A DNA stretch of 64,000 nucleotides, taken from NCBI RefSeq assembly GCF_007860175.1, contig NZ_SJPX01000002.1:1240001-1304000 (forward strand), written 5' to 3'. This DNA is from Rubripirellula reticaptiva (GTDB lineage: Bacteria > Planctomycetota > Planctomycetia > Pirellulales > Pirellulaceae). A program made the translations under genes and the position numbers. Shown piece after piece: positions 51,541-60,173 of the stretch (position 1 is its first letter; the number at the start of each line of letters is the position of its first letter). Below the pieces are notes generated by a model. The model did not search any database, was not told the DNA's origin, and saw nothing but the letters and a program-made list of their open reading frames with translations.

Positions 51541-51922
51541 CAAAAATCTTTGTTTGCCTTTCGCGCAGCATGCGAAGAGAGCGGCGAGCAACGGCAAGGC
51601 GAATGACAGACGAAGTCTGGCGTAAGCGTTGCTGTGATGAGCGACCGAAGCAGAGGCAAGCGAAAGACCACACGGTTATTCAATGTGCCATCGACTTCGT
51701 CGCTATGCCGAGTTGGTGTAGGTGTCAGATTAAACAACGAGAGTTCCCCCGTGAAAACCGGCGAAAGGGAAAGGGTATCGCCAGTTTCGCGTGCCATCGC
51801 AATCGCCACCTTCTTTGTTGTTACAAAGAGTCTGTCTAGCATGTCGAATCACAAATCTGATTGCTTATCAACATGCATAGACAACTCGGAAGGGTTCGCC
51901 CGCCATTGAAAGGAAATCCAAC
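51541..51922. other. Intergenic stretch without a convincing gene
   Basis: About 380 bases between the long hairpin and the excisionase gene. Open frames on both strands overlap each other and lack ribosome-binding sites or recognisable domains. An AAAGGA just before 51923 is the excisionase ribosome-binding site. Confidence 0.4.
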
Positions 51923-52192
51923 ATGAATGAGACCGATGTGGTCGCACGGCTCGAACGAATCGAAACGTTGCTTAGTTCGCTGGTGCAGCAAGAAAAAGTG
52001 AAGGATTTCTATACGACTTCGGAAGTCGCCAACATTCTGGGGCGTGCCGAATTTACCGTCCGCGAATGGTGCCGCCTGTACCGCATCCATGCAGAGAAAC
52101 GACCTTGCGGGCGCGGGCGATCAAAAGAATGGATGATCTCGCACACCGAACTACAGCGAATCCAGAACGAAGGGTTGCTCTCGATCCGCTGA
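51923..52192 (+). CDS. Excisionase-type helix-turn-helix protein
   Basis: 89 residues, ATG at 51923 with AAGGA upstream. A short coiled N-terminus, then a MerR-like/HTH_17 domain (FYTTSEVANILGRAEFTVREWCRLYRI) with a basic wing (RPCGRGRSKEWMIS). Such proteins act as recombination directionality factors or AlpA-type regulators. Its place ~2.3 kb from the integrase at the island end fits an Xis role, by inference. Confidence 0.82.
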   Translation: MNETDVVARLERIETLLSSLVQQEKVKDFYTTSEVANILGRAEFTVREWCRLYRIHAEKRPCGRGRSKEWMISHTELQRIQNEGLLSIR

Positions 52193-52370
52193 GACTTTTG
52201 CGAAGGGGGCACGACGCATCTACTGAGGGATGCCATGACGAGAGGGGTTACTCCGTTACACTCGCCATTTTCGAGCAGGACGATTTCGCTCAGCAAGATG
52301 CGAATGATCGTCTTTTTCGACAAGAAGTACTAAAGGGAAAAAAGCACGCGATACAGTTAGATGAGAACGA

Positions 52371-53564
52371 CTATCTTGGCTTCTTCTTACGAGGGAAAGA
52401 AACCGATTTGCGATTGTCAATTCGCGTTGGCAGTTCAGCCAAGTCAACGTTCCAATGAGTTGCCATGACGGAACGACTGAAGAAATCGAGTCCCTGCGCC
52501 AATCCATCTTCGGTGCTTTCATTGGGATAGTTCTTAGCAAGGAACAGGTGAAGCGACTGGGGATAGTGGTGTTCGTTGCCCAGTTCATCCTCGTATAATC
52601 CAATTGCCTGCTTCGTGTGGCGGATCGCCGATAGATCGTTGTTCTTGGCTCGTTCAACCATCGCTTTCAGAACGAGGATATCAGCTTGGACTGCTTGTAC
52701 CGGAATCTGAAGTGCGAGCGTTTCTGCGATTGCCAGTTGTTCACATGCCTCATTCACAAGGTCTGCCTTCGCAAGCAATCGCGTTTGCGCCTCAGCTTCC
52801 ACAAGTCGTCGGAAATCGTAGTGCGGGTTGCTGTTACTTGCCCATCGGCTTGCCTCAGAAAAGTAGAAATCCGATTTCCGGTGGAAGGCGCAGGCACCGC
52901 GTGCCTCTTTGGGAGTCACGGCATCGCGTTTCCAAACATCTCCACTTGGCGGGACATGCAAATGATAGAACTCGGCAATAAGTGCGGTGGCGCGTGCGTT
53001 GCGATGCTCATCCAGATCGGAGTACAGCAAAATTCGACTGGCTGCCTCGATAGCTTGCCCAATCAGGTTGTTGATTTGTAATTCGCTCTGCTTGGAATCC
53101 TCCAGAAGATGCTTGTAGGTCACGTGCCATTCGACAGAGTCAAGTACTTCAAACTGTTCACTCAGAGCGTAGTGACCCTCTTTTAGCAACTCCAATGCCG
53201 CCTGAATCATCGGCGAAAGGTGACACAATTCTTCAGCTCTTTGCTTGAAGGTGTCTTCGTCGTGGTGTCGAACCCATTCGTTGTGGGTGTAGCGCGAAGC
53301 TCGAATCCTCGTTAACAAATCTTCCGCGCTAAGTGAAGAATAGCTGAGAGACTCTTCCGGTAACTGAAGACATCGTTCGAGCTTGCGTCGGACGGTGTCA
53401 GATGCCTTTCCGGCGAACGCTTCTCGAACTGCAGTGGTTCCGCATGAATCTTGCTCGGCCAGACGCCGATAAACGGCGGTCAGTTTCAGGTCACCCAACG
53501 CCGTAGCTCTCGACAGTTCTAACGTCGGTTTGCTTGACGGGGTGACGTTTGCCTTCCTATGCAT
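52371..53564 (-). CDS. Hypothetical helical-repeat protein beside the integrase
   Basis: About 397 residues from the ATG at 53564 (the frame continues upstream without a better start). A possible helix-turn-helix near the N-terminus (GTTAVREAFAGKASDTVRRKLE), then a helical, TPR-like body. Same layout as the 32613-33908 protein near the other integrase; sequence similarity by eye is weak. Its 5' end overlaps the ThiF remnant on the other strand, so the two meet at a recombination junction. Confidence 0.58.
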   Translation of the reverse strand: MHRKANVTPSSKPTLELSRATALGDLKLTAVYRRLAEQDSCGTTAVREAFAGKASDTVRRKLERCLQLPEESLSYSSLSAEDLLTRIRASRYTHNEWVRHHDEDTFKQRAEELCHLSPMIQAALELLKEGHYALSEQFEVLDSVEWHVTYKHLLEDSKQSELQINNLIGQAIEAASRILLYSDLDEHRNARATALIAEFYHLHVPPSGDVWKRDAVTPKEARGACAFHRKSDFYFSEASRWASNSNPHYDFRRLVEAEAQTRLLAKADLVNEACEQLAIAETLALQIPVQAVQADILVLKAMVERAKNNDLSAIRHTKQAIGLYEDELGNEHHYPQSLHLFLAKNYPNESTEDGLAQGLDFFSRSVMATHWNVDLAELPTRIDNRKSVSFPRKKKPR

Positions 53565-53925
53565 GGATGCTGGCGAGGCTAAGCGGGCGGTTGTCGAGAA
53601 ACTCGAAGCGATGGACGCATCATTCATTGATGTTGGGATGGGAGTCGAGCTGATTGATGGATTGCTCAGCGGGATATTGCGAGTCACCACTAGTGTTCCT
53701 GGCGAACGCGATCACGTTCGCAAGGGAGGCGTATCGTTCAAAGGTGATGACGCAGAAGACTTGTACGCATCAAACATTCAGGTCGCTGACCTGAATGCGT
53801 TGAATGCGATGCTCGCGGTGGGGAAGTGGAAAAAGATTAGGAGCTTCTATTGTGATCTCAAAAAAGAGGTCTATTCCAGTTACACCATCGATACCAACAA
53901 GATCGCCAACGGGTTTGAAACGTGA
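53509..53925 (+). pseudogene. Truncated ThiF/E1-like protein, C-terminal part only
   Basis: The frame from ~53509 (LDSSNVGLLDGVTFAFLC) to 53925 resembles the C-terminal half of ThiF-family E1-like adenylyltransferases of bacterial ubiquitin-like systems (FAFLCMDAGEAKR, FIDVGMGVELIDGLLSG, ADLNALNAMLAVGKWKK). The N-terminal ATP-binding GxGxxG half is missing and an in-frame stop lies at 53470. A TTG at 53530 could still start a 131-residue fragment. It overlaps the DUF6527 start (TGATG), which marks an old operon. Confidence 0.65.
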
Positions 53926-54356
53926 TGAAGTATGAAACGCTGAAACACGAATTTGTAACGCACTTTCCTGACCAACCTGAACCAGGAGTGCTTTACATTT
54001 CGATTGAGTACAAAAGCGTGTCGCATCTTTGCTGCTGCGGTTGTGGCGAAGAAGTCGTCACTCCACTGAGTCCGGCGGACTGGCAGATCACCTACGACGG
54101 ACGAAGCATTTCGCTAAGTCCGTCGATCGGCAGCTGGACGCTTCGATGCCGCTCGCACTATGTGATTACGCGGGGAAGAGTGCGCGAGGCGGGGCAATGG
54201 ACCGACGAGCAAATCGTTGCTGGTCGAAGAAGAGATCGGCTTGCCACAGAGCGTCAGCACGGTACTCAGACCCAACTTGGCGAGACGATGCCCAAAGCAG
54301 TGCAAAAGCCCAGGTCTTGGTTCGCGAAACTGGTTGATTGGCTATTTGGTCGCTAG
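53925..54356 (+). CDS. DUF6527-family protein
   Basis: 143 residues, ATG at 53925 inside a TGATG overlap with the ThiF remnant. Typical features are EPGVLYISIEYKSVSHLCCCGCG, EEVVTPLSP, SLSPSIGSW and CRSHYVI; the cysteines probably bind zinc. The C-terminal ~50 residues are basic and end in an amphipathic stretch. DUF6527 proteins accompany ThiF E1-like and ubiquitin-like genes in bacterial conjugation systems, some linked to defence. Here it is intact although its E1 partner is truncated. Confidence 0.75.
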   Translation: MKYETLKHEFVTHFPDQPEPGVLYISIEYKSVSHLCCCGCGEEVVTPLSPADWQITYDGRSISLSPSIGSWTLRCRSHYVITRGRVREAGQWTDEQIVAGRRRDRLATERQHGTQTQLGETMPKAVQKPRSWFAKLVDWLFGR

Positions 54357-54468
54357 CTTTCCCCGAGATAATGTTCGTACAGAACGAAAGCTCTGGTGAT
54401 CCAGGTCTTTCGCGGAGTTGCCTTCGTGACTCGGAGCAACATGGTTCGGCCAGTGGTCTTAGATTGGC

Positions 54469-55707
54469 TTAGCCGAACACGCTCTTGATAACTTCTTGCT
54501 CCTTTGTCGGGAATAGATGCCGATAGCGTTTCCGCATGGCTTCGGTAGTATGACCAACCCAAGCGTCGATGATTCGTTGATCGACGCCCTGCGACGCACA
54601 GTTGCTGCAAAACGAGTGTCGAAGACAGTGCCACCCGCGAATGACTTCCCACTTTGAGCCGGCCAGCGTCCGTTGGAAGTGGTCATTCGCTTCGTTGCGA
54701 GTAATTGGCAACAGGCTCTCGCGACTCTTTTTGCTGCGGGCGATATCAGGAATGCAAAACGTGTGCAGGCCACCTGGATGAACCGTTCTCCACTGCTTGA
54801 TCGCCTTGGTCAGGCGATCCGACATGGGGACTCGCCTCGTTGACCGTTGCCCACGGACTCGCTTTTTCTCGCGAACGACCATGTGCGTCGCGTTGAAGTC
54901 AACGAATTGAGAACGCATCAACTCGCTCCGCCGTACACCCGTGTGCGCTGCCGCAACGAACATTGGATAGATAAACGGGTGGTTTGCGGTTTGCTCAACG
55001 TAGTCAAGCAACTCTTCAATCTGCTCGCGCGTCAAAAAGAGGCAGTCCCATAAATCTAGGGAAGCAGCCTCGTCCAAATTGCCACGCTCGATTTGGTCAG
55101 CAATCTCTTGCATCGTTTGAAAGTGCGGTTTTTCATCCGTCTTCGGAAAGCGAACTCCCTTCAGTGGGTAAGGAGTCGCGACGATGCTCTCCGCCAACGC
55201 CCAATTCCAGACGCTACGGAGTGTGACGAGTTCCTTTCTGATTGTCGCCGGGCTCAGCTTTCGACCGCGAATCCCTGGCGCCTTGGCTCGCTTCTGAACG
55301 TAGGTCTGTAACGTCTCACGAGTGAGTGAATCTATGGGGAATCGAGCACCAATGTGTCGCTCCAGGTGGGTCTGGTGCGTCTTCATGCCATCAACTGTAG
55401 TGTCCTCTAATGCATCGTCCGGTATGCCATCGAAGTATCGCTGGAACAGTCCCGAAAGCTGAACCCGTTCGGTGGCCGACCTTTTGGATTCCAGCTTGCC
55501 ATCGGAGAGAAGAAAAATTGGAGCATCCGCGTTGTCAGGCAACTCCAAACGCCCACTTTCAACCAGCCGAATGTTCTCCTCCAGTCGGTGAAGCCTTGTC
55601 TGTGCTTCCGTTTCGTTTTTGGTTTTCAGGGAGCGTTTGTACTTGCGGCCGGCAAATCGAAAGCTGATGTGGAAATTGCCGGAAGGATCATTTTGAAGCC
55701 ATGCCAT
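54469..55707 (-). CDS. Tyrosine recombinase of the tRNA-Leu island
   Basis: 412 residues from the ATG at 55707 (GAGAGA upstream). An arm-binding N-terminus (WLQNDPSGNFHISFRFAGRK), a core-binding domain (~95-190) and a catalytic domain with HTGVRRSELMRSQF (Arg), HCLRHSFCS (His-x-x-Arg), WVGHTTEAMRKRY (His and Tyr) all present. The gene lies 177 bases from the 3' end of tRNA-Leu, the usual place for an integrase that inserts into a tRNA gene. It fixes the right end of the island. Confidence 0.92.
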   Translation of the reverse strand: MAWLQNDPSGNFHISFRFAGRKYKRSLKTKNETEAQTRLHRLEENIRLVESGRLELPDNADAPIFLLSDGKLESKRSATERVQLSGLFQRYFDGIPDDALEDTTVDGMKTHQTHLERHIGARFPIDSLTRETLQTYVQKRAKAPGIRGRKLSPATIRKELVTLRSVWNWALAESIVATPYPLKGVRFPKTDEKPHFQTMQEIADQIERGNLDEAASLDLWDCLFLTREQIEELLDYVEQTANHPFIYPMFVAAAHTGVRRSELMRSQFVDFNATHMVVREKKRVRGQRSTRRVPMSDRLTKAIKQWRTVHPGGLHTFCIPDIARSKKSRESLLPITRNEANDHFQRTLAGSKWEVIRGWHCLRHSFCSNCASQGVDQRIIDAWVGHTTEAMRKRYRHLFPTKEQEVIKSVFG

Positions 55708-55838
55708 TTTCTCGGTCTCTCTCAATTGAAGTGAGAGTGAGCCTAGCTCTGGGCGACGTGCTCAGGCCAGCGACGCAAGCCCAACACAAACGCAGGGGTG
55801 CCACTGATCTGCCACTGATGGTTCTGAGAGCGCATGAA

Positions 55839-55872
55839 AAAAGGACTCAGAGCCAAAGCCCTAAGTCCTTTT
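55839..55872. terminator. Bidirectional terminator hairpin
   Basis: AAAAGGACT (55839-55847) pairs with AGTCCTTTT (55864-55872) around a 16-base loop, with A/T runs on both sides. It lies between the tRNA 3' end and the integrase and would stop tRNA read-through. Confidence 0.7.
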
Positions 55873-55883
55873 CTCACAAAGAG

Positions 55884-55966
55884 TACCGAAGGAGGGACTC
55901 GAACCCTCACTCCCTTGCGGGAACTGGATTTTGAATCCAGCGCGTCTGCCATTCCGCCACTCCGGC
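55884..55966 (-). tRNA. tRNA-Leu (anticodon CAA)
   Basis: An 83-nt class II tRNA. The 7-bp acceptor stem begins GCCGGAG at 55966. The anticodon stem CTGGA/TCCAG holds loop TTCAAAA. A long variable arm (TTCCCGCAAGGGA) and the T-loop GGTTCGAGTCC are present, and the discriminator is A. CCA is not encoded. Likely attachment site of the island. Confidence 0.95.
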
Positions 55967-56052
55967 TTCTCGTCGTTGCCGTTTCCGACTACTCGAGAGG
56001 GACAAGTATCTAAACCTGAGGCAGTTTTTGCAAGCCGGGCTTGCAGAAGTCT

Positions 56053-57348
56053 TTAGGCAATCTTTTTCAGCACCTTTTCTGCCGCTGCGATGGTCTGGTC
56101 GATATTCGCTTCGGTATGGGTGCTGCTGAAGAACAGCGACTCGAATTGGCTGCAGGGCATGTAGACGCCTTCGCCGATCAAACCCCAGAAATACCGCCCA
56201 AACGCCTCGCGGTCGCAGCGATCTGCGTCCGCCCAGCAGTGAACCGGATCCGGGTTGAAGAACAGCGTGACCATGCTGCCGACGTGCCCCATCGTGTGCG
56301 GGATGCCGGCGGCAGTGGCTGCCCGGTCCAGGCCGTCGGCCAGTCGCTGTCCCATTTTTTCGAGATATTCGTAGGGCGGCTTTTCCTTCAGGATCCGCAG
56401 CGTGGTGCTGCCGGCGGCGACGGCGACTGGATTGCCGCTCAGCGTACCTGCCTGAAAAATCTTTCCGGCTGGGATCACTTGATTCATGATGTCGGCTCGG
56501 CCACCGTAGGCGCCTAGCGGCATGCCGCCACCGACGATCTTGCCGAGGGTCGTCATGTCGGGCGTGATTCCGAAACGCTCTTGTGCACCGCCAAATGCCA
56601 ATCGGAAACCCGTCATCACTTCGTCGAAGATCAGGACTGCGCCGTCGGCGGTCGTTTGTTCGCGCAGGCAGGTCAGAAACTCTATCGTTCCTGGAACGCA
56701 TCCCATGTTGCCGACGACAGGCTCCAGGATGACAGCGGCGATTTGGCCGGCGTACTTCTGGAATGCTTCGACGACGCCTTGCGGATCGTTGTACGCCAAC
56801 ACAATCGTGTCGCCGCCCGCACCGGGTGTGACGCCGGGTGAATCGGGAACGCCAAGAGTCGCCGCGGCACTACCAGCAGCAACCAACAGCGAATCGACAT
56901 GGCCGTGATAGTTGCCCGAGAACTTGATGATCTTGTTACGTCCGGTGGCACCGCGAGCTACGCGAATGGCACTCATCGTGGCTTCGGTACCGCTGTTGAC
57001 CAGCCGAACCTTTTCGATGCTTGGAACGGCATCAATGATCTGCTCGGCTAGCATCGACTCGGCTTCGGTCGGCGCACCATAACTGGTTCCGCGACTGGCC
57101 GCTCGCACGATCGCGTCGATCACTTCGCCGTTGGCGTGCCCCAAGATCATCGGCCCCCATGAACCGATGTAGTCCAGGTATCGCCGACCGTCGATGTCGA
57201 ACAAGTACGGCCCTTCGGCATGGTCGATGAATAGCGGCGTTCCACCGACGGCACCGAACGCGCGAGCGGGACTGTTGACGCCGCCAGGCATCAATTTGCT
57301 AGCACGCTGGAACGCTGCGACGCTCTTGGGACCGATATCATGGGTCAT
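56053..57348 (-). CDS. hemL: Glutamate-1-semialdehyde 2,1-aminomutase
   Basis: 431 residues from the ATG at 57348. A PLP enzyme that turns glutamate-1-semialdehyde into ALA, the last step of the C5 route. Hallmarks: LMPGGVNSPARAF, RLVNSGTEATMSAIRVAR, NYHGHVDSLLV, LIFDEVMTGFR and the PLP lysine in TLGKIVGGGMPLGAYGG. It follows leuD by 45 bases on the same strand. Its presence means the organism makes ALA from glutamyl-tRNA by default. Confidence 0.96.
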   Translation of the reverse strand: MTHDIGPKSVAAFQRASKLMPGGVNSPARAFGAVGGTPLFIDHAEGPYLFDIDGRRYLDYIGSWGPMILGHANGEVIDAIVRAASRGTSYGAPTEAESMLAEQIIDAVPSIEKVRLVNSGTEATMSAIRVARGATGRNKIIKFSGNYHGHVDSLLVAAGSAAATLGVPDSPGVTPGAGGDTIVLAYNDPQGVVEAFQKYAGQIAAVILEPVVGNMGCVPGTIEFLTCLREQTTADGAVLIFDEVMTGFRLAFGGAQERFGITPDMTTLGKIVGGGMPLGAYGGRADIMNQVIPAGKIFQAGTLSGNPVAVAAGSTTLRILKEKPPYEYLEKMGQRLADGLDRAATAAGIPHTMGHVGSMVTLFFNPDPVHCWADADRCDREAFGRYFWGLIGEGVYMPCSQFESLFFSSTHTEANIDQTIAAAEKVLKKIA

Positions 57349-57393
57349 GAAGTGCAACCGATTCTTGTTGGATGTGCTGAGAGGAAAAATCGA

Positions 57394-57987
57394 TTACCAG
57401 GTGCGGGCGTTCTCGTAAGCCGTAATCTTTGCTTCGCGAAGCAGGGTTTGGTCGATGTCGTCGAGTCCCTTCAGCATGTTCTCGCGGCGGCTAGCGTCGA
57501 CTTCAAACGAGCGTTCAAACCCATCCGAATCGGACACGGTTTGGTTTTCCAAGTTGACCGTCAATTGATACGACGGATTCGCGGCGGCGCGTTTGAACAG
57601 TTCTGCGACATCGGCTTCGGAGAGCGTGATAGGAAGCACGCCGTTCTTGAAACAGTTGTTGAAGAAGATGTCCGCGAACGAAGGTGCGATGACGGCTCGG
57701 AAACCGTAATCATCGAGCGCCCAAACAGCGTGTTCGCGAGAACTGCCGCTGCCAAAATTCTGGCCAACGACCAAGACCGACGCACCTTTGACGTTGTCTT
57801 GGTTGAGTTCAAATTCGGGGTTCGGCGTTTTGCCATCGTCCAAGAAACGCCAATCGAAAAACAGAAACTGGCCAAAGCCCGTTCGTTCAATTCGTTTTAG
57901 GAATTGCTTGGGGATAATTTGGTCAGTGTCAACGTTGGCACGGTCCATCGTGGCAACGACGCCGGTGTGAATGGTAAAGTTTTGCAT
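57394..57987 (-). CDS. leuD: 3-isopropylmalate dehydratase small subunit
   Basis: 197 residues, the standard length. It forms with LeuC the isopropylmalate isomerase of leucine synthesis. Family marks: [29 protein letters not shown] and [16 protein letters not shown]. It lies 109 bases after leuC on the same strand, with an inverted repeat between them. Confidence 0.96.
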   Translation of the reverse strand: MQNFTIHTGVVATMDRANVDTDQIIPKQFLKRIERTGFGQFLFFDWRFLDDGKTPNPEFELNQDNVKGASVLVVGQNFGSGSSREHAVWALDDYGFRAVIAPSFADIFFNNCFKNGVLPITLSEADVAELFKRAAANPSYQLTVNLENQTVSDSDGFERSFEVDASRRENMLKGLDDIDQTLLREAKITAYENARTW

Positions 57988-57998
57988 GGGTGGAAAGC

Positions 57999-58083
57999 AG
58001 GTGTTAGGTATTAGGCGTTGGGTAGTAGGAAAAACGGTATGGCGTCCGGGCGTTTGGGTTTTGAATCCTAAAACCTAACACCT
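57999..58083. repeat. Inverted GGTGTTAGG-type repeat between leuC and leuD
   Basis: Arms 57999-58015 and 58067-58083 are 17 bases each with one mismatch, built from GTTAGG-like units. A similar GGCGTTGGGTAGTAGG stretch follows the first arm. Its function is unknown; it may modulate transcript stability between the two genes. Confidence 0.6.
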
Positions 58084-58096
58084 AGACCCTCTTTTC

Positions 58097-59521
58097 CTAT
58101 TCCTTATAGTTCCAGTTACGGATGTCGACGAAGTGACCTTCGATGGCTGCGGCGGCGGCCATGGCGGGGCTGACTAGGTGAGTCCGTCCGCCCTTTCCTT
58201 GGCGGCCTTCGAAGTTCCGGTTGCTGGTACTGGCACAGCGTTCGCCCGGTTCAAGTTTGTCAGGGTTCATCGCCAAGCACATGCTGCAACCGGCTTCGCG
58301 CCAATCGAGACCCGCTTCGACAAAAATCTTGTCCAGGCCTTCTTTTTCAGCCTGCAATTTGACTCGGCCACTGCCCGGCACCACCATGGCGCTGACGTCC
58401 GAGGAAACGTGATAGCCTTTGACGACGGCGGCGGCGGCACGCAGATCTTCGATGCGAGCGTTCGTGCACGAACCGATGAAAACTCGGGACAACGAAACGT
58501 CTTCGATCGACATGCCGGCTTTCAGCCCCATGTATTCCAGCGCGCTGGCCGTCGACTTCTGTTCCGTGACGTCAGTGAACTCCGACGGGTCCGGCACGTT
58601 GTCGGTAACGCTGCGGACTTGACCGGGGTTGGTTCCCCAAGTCACTTGCGGCTGGATGTCTTCGCCACGGAACACCTTTGACACGTCGTAGGTTGCGCCC
58701 GGGTCGGTTGGCAATTGCTTCCAACGTTCGACGGCGGCGTCAAAGTCCTTGGGTGCTTCAGGAAGACCGCGAAGATAATCAAAGGTGGTTTGGTCCGGTG
58801 CGATCATGCCGGCACGAGCGCCCGCTTCGATCGACATGTTGCAAACCGTCATGCGTTCTTCCATGGTGAGTGCACGAACGCAGTCGCCGGTGAATTCCAA
58901 CACGTATCCGGTTCCGCCGGCGGTGCCCAGCTTGCCGATCAGGTATAGAATCATGTCTTTGGCGGTGACACCGCGAGGCAGCTTGCCGTCGACTCGCAGT
59001 TCCATCGTCTTGGGTTTGAACTGCAGCAACGTCTGAGTCGCCAACACGTGCTCGACTTCGCTGGTTCCGATCCCAAATGCCAGCGAACCGAATGCACCGT
59101 GAGTCGCGGTGTGGGAGTCGCCGCATACGATGGTCATGCCGGGCTGGGTATAGCCATTTTCAGGGCCGATAACGTGAACGATGCCTTGGCGAACGTCATC
59201 GATGTCAAACAGCGTGACACCGAACTCTTTGCAGTTCTGACGCAGCGTTTCGATTTGCTTGCGGCTGATTGGGTCAGCAATTGGCAGGCTGCGGTCGCTT
59301 GTCGGAACATTGTGGTCGGGTGTCGCGATTGTTCGCTCGGGGCGGCGGACGGGGCGATTGTTCAGCCTCAGACCTTCAAACGCCTGCGGGCTGGTCACTT
59401 CGTGAACCAGGTGCAGGTCGATGTAGATGATGGCGGGGCCAGACTCGGGTGCGTCGACGACGTGTTGTTCCCAGATTTTGTCGAGCATGGTCCGCGGGGC
59501 GGACGAAGAAGCGTCGGTCAT
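58097..59521 (-). CDS. leuC: 3-isopropylmalate dehydratase large subunit
   Basis: 474 residues from the ATG at 59521; the frame runs on to 59575, but family length favours this start. A [4Fe-4S] aconitase-type enzyme isomerising 2- and 3-isopropylmalate. Cluster ligands lie in [13 protein letters not shown] and [11 protein letters not shown]; substrate loops [12 protein letters not shown] and [19 protein letters not shown] are intact. First gene of leuC-leuD-hemL. Confidence 0.96.
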   Translation of the reverse strand: MTDASSSAPRTMLDKIWEQHVVDAPESGPAIIYIDLHLVHEVTSPQAFEGLRLNNRPVRRPERTIATPDHNVPTSDRSLPIADPISRKQIETLRQNCKEFGVTLFDIDDVRQGIVHVIGPENGYTQPGMTIVCGDSHTATHGAFGSLAFGIGTSEVEHVLATQTLLQFKPKTMELRVDGKLPRGVTAKDMILYLIGKLGTAGGTGYVLEFTGDCVRALTMEERMTVCNMSIEAGARAGMIAPDQTTFDYLRGLPEAPKDFDAAVERWKQLPTDPGATYDVSKVFRGEDIQPQVTWGTNPGQVRSVTDNVPDPSEFTDVTEQKSTASALEYMGLKAGMSIEDVSLSRVFIGSCTNARIEDLRAAAAVVKGYHVSSDVSAMVVPGSGRVKLQAEKEGLDKIFVEAGLDWREAGCSMCLAMNPDKLEPGERCASTSNRNFEGRQGKGGRTHLVSPAMAAAAAIEGHFVDIRNWNYKE

Positions 59522-59812
59522 GTGCGTTTTGGCGCTGCGAAAGGCGGCATAAAAGGAGAGAAACGTTTCGTCCACCCACTGTCAACTGTGACCGCCGGAC
59601 TGTCAACGGCTAAGGGCGGGCGTCTCAACACGACGGCTAGGAAAAACGCTGCGCGGTGGCAAATGGTGGCGAAGGCCCTTCGCGGTTTGCAGACGCCGCA
59701 CTAAGTCCGGCTGACGCCACACGGTGGGCGGGCGTCAGGTAATAGAAGGCCGAAAACGTCGGAGTGCCGGGGGCGGAAAAAGATACTCAGCCCGACGAAG
59801 AATGGGAAAACC

Positions 59813-60016
59813 CTAGACAGGTTCTTCGATGAGGTGATCGTTGATCGAATCGACCACGCCCGGGACAATCTTGGTGACGTTCACCTTTGTCCGCCGCAGT
59901 TCTTCGATTTCCGCCGCCATTTGCGAGATCAGATTGGCGATTTCGCCACCGGCGACGTCGCCAAGGTTAACCATCAGGGCTTTGCGTGAATTATAGGTGA
60001 GGCCATGTTGTTTCAT
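59813..60016 (-). CDS. Small conserved-looking hypothetical protein
   Basis: 67 residues from the ATG at 60016. A helical protein with an acidic/basic helix (GGEIANLISQMAAEIEELRRTKVN) and no signal peptide. No family recognised. It stands alone between leuC and glmS in the conserved part of the chromosome. Confidence 0.6.
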   Translation of the reverse strand: MKQHGLTYNSRKALMVNLGDVAGGEIANLISQMAAEIEELRRTKVNVTKIVPGVVDSINDHLIEEPV

Positions 60017-60173
60017 CGTTGTGCCTTTTGGATGCAAATTCAGGAAGAGGAGAAGAAAAGAAATCGAAGATTGAGACTAAAAGATACGAAAACGCGAATG
60101 CGAAGAAAACCCTCCAGCGGTGTTCAAATGCACACCCGCGGCGACCAAGCATCCCCCCGACTTGCAGGCCAGT

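Noticed and set aside
51540-51842. 100-codon minus-strand frame
   Set aside because: Runs into the long hairpin, overlaps competing frames and looks like low-quality translation of non-coding DNA.
55800-55825. Direct repeat of TGCCACTGAT beside the tRNA as an att core
   Set aside because: Ten bases, adjacent copies on the same side of the integrase; cannot bound an island.
59048-59704. 218-codon plus-strand frame antisense to leuC
   Set aside because: Shadow of leuC codons; no independent evidence.
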